This document shows, in pieces, positions 1 to 5,053 of a stretch of 6,949 nt of DNA (position 1 is its first letter; every line of letters starts with the position of its first letter). The notes beneath the pieces were generated by a model, which saw nothing but the letters and a program-made list of their open reading frames with translations, searched no databases and was not told the DNA's origin. The stretch is from UBA4416 sp031539425 (GTDB lineage Bacteria > Bacteroidota > Bacteroidia > B-17B0 > Aurantibacillaceae): positions 1 through 6,949 of the forward strand of contig JAVKLI010000050.1 of NCBI GenBank assembly GCA_031539425.1. The letters are read 5' to 3'. A program made the translations under genes and the position numbers.

Positions 1-104
1 GGATAGTAAGAGCCACTGGAATAATAGGACTTATCAACCTAACTTACAACTTATTTAGGTACGAACAAACCATAAGATTAGACATTAAATACACTGATAG
101 ATAG
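1..104 (+). CDS. IS5-like transposase, C-terminal end only (5' part outside window)
   Basis: An open frame enters from the left edge (first whole codon at 3) and stops at TAG 102-104, giving 33 residues. The segment GLINLTYNLFRYEQ resembles the C-terminal end of DDE transposases of the IS5 family (ISL2-like groups), where a hydrophobic Leu/Asn/Tyr helix with NLxYNLxRY follows the catalytic Glu region. The catalytic residues themselves lie outside the window, so activity cannot be judged. The 116-bp repeat begins one base after the stop and could be the right end of this insertion sequence, although a second copy without a transposase lies at 6304-6419. The family call rests on a short tail only; that the frame is a real gene end is more secure than the subgroup. 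Confidence 0.6.
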   Translation, partial: IVRATGIIGLINLTYNLFRYEQTIRLDIKYTDR

Positions 105-105
105 A

Positions 106-221
106 TTATGATGTTGTAAAGGAAAAATATTGTACTTTTGACGGTACAGATTATAAAAATCGTTTTAATGGGTTCTACGATTTTTATTCAAACCTCTAAA
201 AACTAATTTTTAGAACCCACC
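106..221 (+). repeat. 116-bp repeat, left copy (inverted relative to 6304-6419)
   Basis: This stretch matches the reverse complement of 6304-6419 with 8 substitutions and no gaps in a hand alignment. It contains three possible stems: 155-162 with 178-185 (AAAAATCG/CGATTTTT), 169-177 with 211-219 (TGGGTTCTA/TAGAACCCA), and 195-202 with 207-214 (TCTAAAAA/TTTTTAGA). They overlap or interleave, so they cannot all form at once. The copy starts immediately after the transposase stop codon, so it may be the right end of that insertion sequence, or an independent dispersed palindromic element. Similarity to the other copy ends sharply at 105. Confidence 0.85.
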
Positions 222-311
222 TATACTTGAATTGTATTTAGCAGGTATTTATTTTCTCAATAATTCGTTCTTTTTTAAGGTAAAAAAACATTTTCAAATA
301 GCGGTTCTGTA

Positions 312-530
312 ATGAAATCTGCTTTTGATAATAAAAAAATATCGTTGGTTGAGTGTAAAAAAATACTCAATACGGATGGCATTTTTTATACCGATGAAGA
401 AGTTATTGAATTAAGAGATTGGTTGTACCACATGGCTGAAATAGTATTTGATACTATGGATAGAGAACACTCAAAACGTCAAATGGAATTAACCAATAAT
501 GAAAATGAAATCAAACAAAACTCCAAGTAA
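312..530 (+). CDS. small conserved-type protein of a serine-recombinase module
   Basis: A 72-aa soluble, acidic and helical-looking protein with no signal peptide or membrane segment. The core, roughly residues 9-46, reads ISLVECKKILN..G..YTDEEVIELRDWLYHMAEI. I recall very similar small proteins directly upstream of serine recombinases in many Bacteroidota; their function is unknown to me. The ATG at 312 is the first in-frame start. A TATACTTG at 222-229 differs by one base from the Bacteroidota -7 consensus and could give a promoter, but support is weak. The 3' end overlaps the next small ORF by 26 bp, suggesting a single transcript with the recombinase. A role as an accessory or regulatory factor of recombination is inference from position only. 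Confidence 0.7.
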   Translation: MKSAFDNKKISLVECKKILNTDGIFYTDEEVIELRDWLYHMAEIVFDTMDREHSKRQMELTNNENEIKQNSK

Positions 531-624
531 TTTTAGTTTAAAGAATAACAAAGTATCATTAACTATTGTTGAACACAATAGGGTTGATGCTATGTATGAC
601 ATATATAAAACACAATCATTATGA
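505..624 (+). CDS. 39-aa ORF coupled to the recombinase start (ATGA overlap)
   Basis: ATG at 505-507 opens a 39-codon frame (MKSNKTPSNFSLKNNKVSLT...) that ends at TGA 622-624, inside the ATG of the recombinase at 621. It starts within the last codons of the preceding small gene. The product is basic and Asn/Lys-rich at its N-terminus, then VSLTIVEHNRVDAMYDIYK, with no recognisable domain. The ATGA arrangement is the usual sign of translational coupling, so the ORF may exist chiefly to set recombinase translation, or may encode a small peptide of its own. Chance cannot be excluded for an ORF this short; the precise fit between two genes is the main evidence. Confidence 0.45.
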   Translation: MKSNKTPSNFSLKNNKVSLTIVEHNRVDAMYDIYKTQSL

Positions 625-1721
625 AACGTAGAGCAATCATATACACTCGTGTATCAACTGACGAGCAAAATAACGGATATAGTCCATTTGACCAAAAAGA
701 TAAATTACATCGTTATTGTGAAAACAATAATATTGAAATTGTAGGGTTTTATAACGATGATGAGAGTGGTAAAACATTCAACCGCCCTGAATGGCTTAAC
801 ATTATGCAATTCATTAAAAAGAATAGCGGATATGTAGATAATATACTTTTCTTAAAGTGGGATAGGTTTTCTCGTAATGTTGCTGAAGCTTATATTACAA
901 TTAGGGATTTGAAAAAAATGGGGGTAGAACCTCAATCTATTGAGCAACCATTAGATTTTGAAATACCCGAAAGTAAAATAATGTTAGCAATATACCTTGC
1001 CGCACCCGAAGTGGATAACGACCGTAGGGCATTAAATATATTTCACGGTATTCGTAGAGGAAAGAAAGAGGGACGTTGGTTAGGGGCTTTCTTACGAGGT
1101 TATATAAATACTCGTGATATAAATAACAGACCGATTATAGCACCTGAAGGTGGTAAAAAAGAAGAGCTTGTAAAACGTGCATTTACGGAGTTTGCAACTG
1201 GGTTATATAACATTGAGGAATTACGTTTAAAACTGTATAAAGAAGGCTTAAAATGCGAACGAAATTCGTTTTGGAAACTGTTACGCAACAAAGGCTATAT
1301 AGAAAAAGTAATGATTCCTGCTTTTAGAGATGAGCCTGAACATTGGGTAGATGGCATTCACGAAACAATTATACCAACAGAAACATTTTTAGAGGTTCAA
1401 GATATTTTAGAAGGTAGAAAAAAGAAATTACCTAACAAATTTCAAACTATTAGAGATGAGTTTCCATTGCGGGGCTTTTTAAAGTGTGCAATATGCGAAA
1501 GAACACTAACCGCTTCGTCATCAAGAGGTAAAATGGGGACATTGTTTTATTATTACCATTGCAGTAAGGGTTGTAAGGAACGCCATAAAGCCCAAACTGT
1601 AAATGAGGAATTTGAAAAAATGCTTTCTAAAATAAAGCCAAACGTACAAAGCATTAATTTGTTTGCTGAAATTTTAAAGAATGGATTTAAAGGTAGAAAC
1701 AATACCGTGAGAACCGAATAG
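621..1721 (+). CDS. large serine recombinase, catalytic and DNA-binding part (ends at in-frame TAG)
   Basis: Site-specific recombinase of the resolvase/invertase superfamily, large serine type; such enzymes integrate and excise mobile elements by a Ser-DNA intermediate. The N-terminal catalytic domain (about residues 1-145) shows YTRVSTDEQ with Arg10 and nucleophile Ser12, and KWDRFSR with Arg82 and Arg85. A Recombinase domain follows (about 150-270, with FATGLYNIEELRLKLY), then a zinc ribbon with Cys289, Cys292, Cys314 and Cys318. The frame stops at TAG 1719-1721, just where the family's coiled coil should begin. The coiled coil follows in the same frame downstream, so this looks like a nonsense mutation (CAG to TAG is one possible change). 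All catalytic residues are present, so a truncated protein could in principle still bind and cut DNA. The start overlaps the 39-aa ORF by ATGA. Confidence 0.9.
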   Translation: MKRRAIIYTRVSTDEQNNGYSPFDQKDKLHRYCENNNIEIVGFYNDDESGKTFNRPEWLNIMQFIKKNSGYVDNILFLKWDRFSRNVAEAYITIRDLKKMGVEPQSIEQPLDFEIPESKIMLAIYLAAPEVDNDRRALNIFHGIRRGKKEGRWLGAFLRGYINTRDINNRPIIAPEGGKKEELVKRAFTEFATGLYNIEELRLKLYKEGLKCERNSFWKLLRNKGYIEKVMIPAFRDEPEHWVDGIHETIIPTETFLEVQDILEGRKKKLPNKFQTIRDEFPLRGFLKCAICERTLTASSSRGKMGTLFYYYHCSKGCKERHKAQTVNEEFEKMLSKIKPNVQSINLFAEILKNGFKGRNNTVRTE

Positions 1722-2095
1722 ACAAAAGTGCAACAAGATGTGGCTAAACAAAAACAACGGCTTAAAAATGCTAAAGCAATGGTATTGGATGGCGAAATAA
1801 CATCTACTGATTATAAAGAAATGAAAGTTGATATTGAGGAAACTTTATTAAAGTTCGAGAATGATGAGGCTAAGTTGTTGTCAGAGATTGAAAACCACGG
1901 ACATTTAATTGATGATAGTCTTGAGATTATAAAAACCGTTGAAAAGCACTACCGCAGCAAGGATACAGTAGCAAAACAAAGAATATTGAGTTCGATTTAT
2001 CCCGAAAAGTTGATTTTTGAAAAAACAACGTATCGAACTCCAAAAATGCTAAATGTGATAACGCTACTTTGTAAGTATAATGGGGCTTACAGAGG

Positions 2096-2137
2096 AAATA
2101 AAAAAGGGGAAGAAACTGAAAAATCAATTTCTTCCCC
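2096..2137 (-). terminator. intrinsic terminator of ssrA, inside the recombinase 3' coding end
   Basis: Arms 2106-2115 and 2128-2137 are perfectly complementary (10 bp, GGGGAAGAAA/TTTCTTCCCC). A further 3-bp TGA/TCA extension lies past one mismatch, with an AAAA loop. Read on the minus strand the hairpin is followed by TTTTTTATTT (2105-2096). It starts 5 nt past the tmRNA 3' end. No T-run follows on the plus strand, so it acts for the tmRNA, not for the recombinase. On the plus strand the same bases encode the recombinase residues NKKGEETEKSISS. Confidence 0.88.
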
Positions 2138-2180
2138 CCGAGTGGATCCGGAGAGATTCGAACTCTCGTCCAAACAAGGA
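2138..2180. other. candidate attachment site at the 3' end of ssrA
   Basis: The recombinase frame runs directly into the tmRNA acceptor and T arm (T stem and loop at 2151-2167, acceptor strand at 2144-2150). The 3' ends of tRNA and tmRNA genes are well-known integration targets, usually restored by the element's own copy. No second copy of the T-arm core (ATTCGAAC) is visible elsewhere in this window, so the partner junction is outside it or lost and the exact crossover cannot be placed. Confidence 0.35.
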
Positions 2181-2509
2181 ATATATAAGCTTTCTACAAA
2201 GTTTAGATACTGTTTATTTTTCGATTTAAACCTGGCACACTATCAAACCAAATTTAAACTTAGCTATTTGTATTGAATTAATTAATAGCATGCTTAATTC
2301 AAATTGCTTGTTTATAATGCAGCGTACTCATCGCAAAGCAATGGTGCTATGAGGGCTACAATGGCTGCGTAAACTTAGTTTAGGCTGCCATAGCGTAAGA
2401 ATTCTCTTCGCCATTTGAAATTGTTGAAAATTAGGATTTAAGTGCCATATTTACAACACACTACTTGCTTACTTATCTATCGCGCTCGCTGTCAAAACCA
2501 GTCGGACCC
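2143..2509 (-). ncRNA. ssrA: transfer-messenger RNA (tmRNA, SsrA)
   Basis: The RNA rescues stalled ribosomes with SmpB and adds a degradation tag. The 5' end, minus strand from 2509, reads GGGTCCGACTGG then TTTTGACAGC, matching the conserved tmRNA 5' region. The 3' end has GGACG, a T arm GAGAG-TTCGAAT-CTCTC (2167-2151) and acceptor strand CGGATCC with discriminator A at 2143. The two ends pair as a 7-bp acceptor stem whose third pair is G-U, the alanine identity element. A tag frame sits at 2412-2380. TTTGTAG near 2202-2196 resembles the conserved segment before the 3' tRNA-like half. The predicted length of 367 nt is normal. CCA is not encoded (ACT follows), so it would be added after transcription. 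A strong terminator follows. The gene looks intact although the split recombinase ORF overlaps its 3' third on the other strand. Confidence 0.95.
2380..2412 (-). other. tmRNA tag reading frame, GEENSYAMAA
   Basis: Minus-strand codons GGC GAA GAG AAT TCT TAC GCT ATG GCA GCC TAA encode a 10-residue tag ending in AMAA, the type of C-terminus recognised by ClpXP-like proteases. The probable resume codon is GGC (Gly) at 2412-2410, preceded by an A-rich stretch. A Gly-first tag fits Bacteroidota as far as I recall. A one-codon shift of the resume point cannot be excluded from sequence alone. Confidence 0.88.
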
Positions 2510-2542
2510 AATATTTTCATTTAATCAAAGAACTAACTATAT

Positions 2543-2550
2543 CAAAGATA
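2543..2550 (-). promoter_or_regulatory. candidate -7 box of the ssrA promoter (TATCTTTG)
   Basis: On the minus strand TATCTTTG matches the Bacteroidota -7 consensus TAnnTTTG. It lies 33 nt upstream of the mature tmRNA 5' end, which leaves room for a short leader removed by RNase P. No convincing -33 element is seen upstream. Confidence 0.4.
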
Positions 2551-2562
2551 ATAGTTTTGAAG

Positions 2563-2586
2563 AAAAAAATAAAATTTAAGTTTTAT
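2563..2586 (-). terminator. weak AU-rich terminator candidate after the 2611-3504 gene
   Basis: On the minus strand ATAAAA (2586-2581) can pair with TTTTAT (2574-2569) across a 6-nt loop and is followed by a run of T (2568-2563). It lies 25-48 nt past the stop codon. There is no GC in the stem, so strength is doubtful. Confidence 0.35.
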
Positions 2587-2610
2587 ACTTTAACTCTAGA
2601 AGAATCAGTC

Positions 2611-3504
2611 TTATTTTTTCTTAGTACCAGCTTTATCAAATTTACTCTTTGCTGGGGCATCTTTAAATGCTTTTTTGTCTGCTTTAGCAGCTTTAACTTT
2701 AGAATCTGCCTTTGAAGGTTTTGCTGATGGTGAACCGCCATTAGTAAAACCATTGAATAATTTAAATCTTAAACCAGCTGCAATAGTAACACCTTTATAT
2801 ACTGATGAAGCATCTGTAATTTTTCCATTATTAGTTATAACATCAGCATTAGCTAAAATACCATTTGTTACATACCCTAATTCTATAAATCCGGTTAATG
2901 ATTTATTTAGTGAATATACTTCTAAACCAGCCAACCCATATCCACCTATAGCTGAAGCAGTTTTTGAAATTTGATTTGAAGCAAATACACTATTTATACC
3001 CCCTTCTGCATAAAAGGAAATTCTGCTGCCACTATAAATGTTTGCAACAATGCCTCCTCCTAAAATGCAGTTATTGTCATATACTGTTTCTTGGTTATTA
3101 TACGCTTTAATATGACCAACGGAGTGAACATCAGCTTTTAATCTTAAAGCTATAAGTTGATGAAATAAAAACGGGGTTCTTAAATTTAAGCCAAGATTTC
3201 CAGAATTAATCCCATAATTACCATCTGCATTAGCGTTTATTAAACAACCTCCATGAAAACCCATCATCCAAACTGTTTTAAGTGTGTTTGGATCAATTGC
3301 ATTTTCTGCAACATCTTTTTTAGCAACATCTTTTTTAGCAACATCTTTTTTAGGATTATCAGCTTTTTTAGGATTATCAGCTTTTTTTTTAGGTGCTGGC
3401 TTCCTACTGCCTTGTACTTGTTTAGCTTTAGATTGACTATATGATATATTAATAAACCCGAAGCTTAAAAATATAATGCAAATGCTTGTAATAATTTTTT
3501 TCAT
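2611..3504 (-). CDS. exported Lys-rich repeat protein with probable outer-membrane beta-barrel
   Basis: A 297-aa protein. Residues 1-23 form a clear signal peptide (KK, hydrophobic core, SYS|Q cleavage). Residues 25-68 are a basic low-complexity linker with tandem KADNPK (two) and KDVAK/E (three) units. Residues about 75-250 are rich in Gly, aromatic and alternating hydrophobic residues (FYAEGGINSVF, GFIELGYVTNG, GVTIAAGLRFKLF), like small porin-family or OmpA-like beta-barrels of Bacteroidota. The last 40 residues are again Lys/Ala-rich and end in KKK. A barrel normally ends near the final aromatic strand (FKLF at 247-250), so the basic tail is an unusual addition. The ATG at 3504 is supported by the signal peptide and a -7 box upstream. 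Specific function unknown; no partner gene is implied by the neighbours. Confidence 0.75.
   Translation of the reverse strand: MKKIITSICIIFLSFGFINISYSQSKAKQVQGSRKPAPKKKADNPKKADNPKKDVAKKDVAKKDVAENAIDPNTLKTVWMMGFHGGCLINANADGNYGINSGNLGLNLRTPFLFHQLIALRLKADVHSVGHIKAYNNQETVYDNNCILGGGIVANIYSGSRISFYAEGGINSVFASNQISKTASAIGGYGLAGLEVYSLNKSLTGFIELGYVTNGILANADVITNNGKITDASSVYKGVTIAAGLRFKLFNGFTNGGSPSAKPSKADSKVKAAKADKKAFKDAPAKSKFDKAGTKKK
3308..3388 (-). repeat. in-frame tandem repeats with a 9-nt A/T run
   Basis: Three 15-bp units (3308-3322, 3323-3337, 3338-3352) are followed by two 18-bp units (3353-3370, 3371-3388), all multiples of three. They encode KDVAK/E and KADNPK. Every unit contains a run of T on the plus strand, the longest being nine T at 3382-3390. 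Unit gain or loss would keep the frame, while slippage in the nine-base run would break it. Confidence 0.85.
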
Positions 3505-3531
3505 AGTAACATGATTTTTTAGTTTACCTCA

Positions 3532-3539
3532 CAAATATA
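3532..3539 (-). promoter_or_regulatory. candidate -7 box TATATTTG upstream of the 3504 start
   Basis: A perfect match to the Bacteroidota -7 consensus TAnnTTTG on the minus strand, 27 nt upstream of the ATG, implying a leader of about 20 nt. No clear -33 TTG motif lies at the expected distance. Confidence 0.5.
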
Positions 3540-3814
3540 ATACTATTAATTATAAATTAATATTTTTTTCATTTGTAAACATTGAAATAGCCTATAAACT
3601 TATCACAATCATTATGTTAAAATATTATAAACATATTAAATGGTTTATTATTTAATTAGTATAAAATATGTTTTTTAGTTTTATGTTTTTGATTTTCAAC
3701 ACTTTAAATAAAATTAACATATAAATCTAATTTTTATAAAAATATTCTCTAAAGAATAAGTTGTTTGAAAACCTTATAAATTATGTTAACGAGATAAAAA
3801 ATATTTATTTTTAA
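3540..3814. other. AT-rich intergenic region downstream of ribBA
   Basis: No gene, RNA or repeat is recognised in this very AT-rich spacer. The only structure worth noting is a 6-bp hairpin TATTCT/AGAATA at 3743-3758, which on the minus strand runs into TTTTT. It could be a weak terminator for ribBA about 57 nt past its stop. Confidence 0.5.
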
Positions 3815-5023
3815 TTATAACAAATGCCCTAGCTTTTCTTTTTTAGTTTTTAAATAATTAGCATTATGCTTATTAGGTTCAATTTTAATTGGCATTACAG
3901 ATACAACTTCAATACCATAGCTTATTAACCCTATTCGTTTAACGGGATTGTTTGATATTAATTTAATTTTTGAAATACCTAAATCTTTAATTATTTGCGC
4001 GCCAATGCCATAGTCTCGTTCGTCGGCCTTAAATCCAAGTTCTAAGTTAGCCTCTACAGTATCTTTACCATTTTCTTGAAGTTTGTAAGCTTTTAATTTA
4101 TTGGTTAATCCAATTCCTCGTCCTTCTTGGTTCATGTATAAAATAGCGCCTTTTCCGGCATTATTTACCATTTCCATGGCTTGGGTTAATTGTTCGCCGC
4201 AGTCGCATCTACAAGAGCCAAATATATCACCTGTAATGCACGATGAATGTACCCTTACCATCACCTCTTCATTTTTGCTCCATGAGCCTTTAATGAGTGC
4301 TAAATGCTCCACATTAGAGTTTTGAACTTGATAAGATATTAACTTAAAGTCGCCTCGAGATGTAGGCATATCAACTTCTACTATTCGTTTAATTATTGTT
4401 TCTTGTGACAATCGGTATTCAATTAAATCTTTAATGTTAATTAGTTTTAAATTAAATTTTTTAGCAATTTCAATTAAGTCATTTAATCTTGCCATAGTTC
4501 CGTCAGCATTTAAAACTTCTACTAGTACGCCACTTGGTTTAAATCCAGCTAAGCGTGCTAAATCAACTGTAGCTTCGGTATGTCCGGCTCTTCTTAATAC
4601 GCCGCCGTTTTTTGCTATTAATGGAAAAATATGACCTGGTCGACCAAAATCATCTGGTGTTTTAGTGTCATCTACTAAGGCTTTAATGGTTTTTGCTCTA
4701 TCATTTACTGAAATTCCTGTAGTGCATCCATAGCCTTTTAAATCAACAGATACTGTAAACGCAGTTTCATGTAATGCGGTATTTGCATTAACCATTAATT
4801 TTAAATTTAATTTATTGGCTCTATCTTCTTCAATAGCTACGCAAATTAATCCTCTTCCATGCATAGCCATAAAGTTAACTAATTCGGGGGTTATACATTC
4901 TGATGCAGCAATAAAGTCACCTTCATTTTCTCTATCTTCATCATCTACAACTATTACAATTTTGCCTTGTTTAATATCGTCAATAGCTTCTATAATGCTA
5001 TTAAAATTATTGTTTGAGATCAT
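3815..5023 (-). CDS. ribBA: bifunctional 3,4-dihydroxy-2-butanone-4-phosphate synthase / GTP cyclohydrolase II
   Basis: The protein supplies both precursors of riboflavin: DHBP from ribulose 5-phosphate (RibB domain) and the pyrimidine from GTP (RibA domain). Cytosolic, 402 aa, normal family length. The RibB half, about residues 8-205, has DDEDRENEGD (27-36, acidic metal/substrate loop), RPGH (128-131) and RRAGHTEATVDL (144-155, metal ligand His148). The RibA half, about 210-402, has zinc ligands Cys262, Cys273 and Cys275 (HSSC, RCDCG), NQEGRGIGL (298-306) and ADERDYGIGAQI, with Asp334 and Arg336 matching the catalytic pair of E. coli RibA, ending in KLGHLL. All key residues of both domains are present, so both activities are expected. 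It starts 30 bp downstream of the lipoprotein gene on the same strand, suggesting co-transcription. No FMN riboswitch is visible in the short spacer. Confidence 0.97.
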   Translation of the reverse strand: MISNNNFNSIIEAIDDIKQGKIVIVVDDEDRENEGDFIAASECITPELVNFMAMHGRGLICVAIEEDRANKLNLKLMVNANTALHETAFTVSVDLKGYGCTTGISVNDRAKTIKALVDDTKTPDDFGRPGHIFPLIAKNGGVLRRAGHTEATVDLARLAGFKPSGVLVEVLNADGTMARLNDLIEIAKKFNLKLINIKDLIEYRLSQETIIKRIVEVDMPTSRGDFKLISYQVQNSNVEHLALIKGSWSKNEEVMVRVHSSCITGDIFGSCRCDCGEQLTQAMEMVNNAGKGAILYMNQEGRGIGLTNKLKAYKLQENGKDTVEANLELGFKADERDYGIGAQIIKDLGISKIKLISNNPVKRIGLISYGIEVVSVMPIKIEPNKHNANYLKTKKEKLGHLL

Positions 5024-5053
5024 TTTATTAATATTACTTTGTTAAAAAAAACG

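Larger units (their letters stand above)
1728..2276 (+). pseudogene. C-terminal coiled-coil part of the split serine recombinase
   Basis: This is in the same frame as the upstream recombinase; only the TAG at 1719-1721 and codons ACA AAA separate it from that stop. The GTG at 1728 is therefore probably not a genuine start. Residues 1-60 (VQQDVAKQKQRLKNAKAMVLDGEITSTDYKEMK...) are a charged heptad-like helix typical of the coiled coil and dimer-control segment of Bacteroidota serine recombinases, followed by the family-like end SSIYPEKLIFEKTTYRTPKMLN...GNKKG. From about 2143 onwards the frame is the antisense of the tmRNA gene, producing RVDPERFELSSKQG and a tail that is not ancestral recombinase sequence. 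The functional end is thus uncertain and may be set by the integration junction. Without suppression or restart this part is not translated. Confidence 0.75.

Noticed and set aside
2143..2180. tRNA 3'-end remnant left by an integrated element
   Set aside because: The T arm and acceptor strand first looked like a tRNA fragment, but a matching 5' acceptor strand at 2503-2509, a tag frame and conserved tmRNA segments show a complete ssrA gene.
3308..3390. CRISPR-like array
   Set aside because: The units are 15 and 18 bp with no spacers, in frame within a coding sequence.
3253..3444. Plus-strand open frame rich in Phe and Ser
   Set aside because: It is the antisense of the Lys-rich repeat region; composition follows from the real gene on the other strand.
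3600..3720. Possible small gene or RNA in the ribBA downstream spacer
   Set aside because: Only AT-rich sequence with many stops; no start with a plausible frame and no stable structure seen.
5024..5053. FMN riboswitch before ribBA
   Set aside because: The spacer is only 30 bp, AT-rich, and follows directly on the upstream gene. It cannot hold the aptamer.
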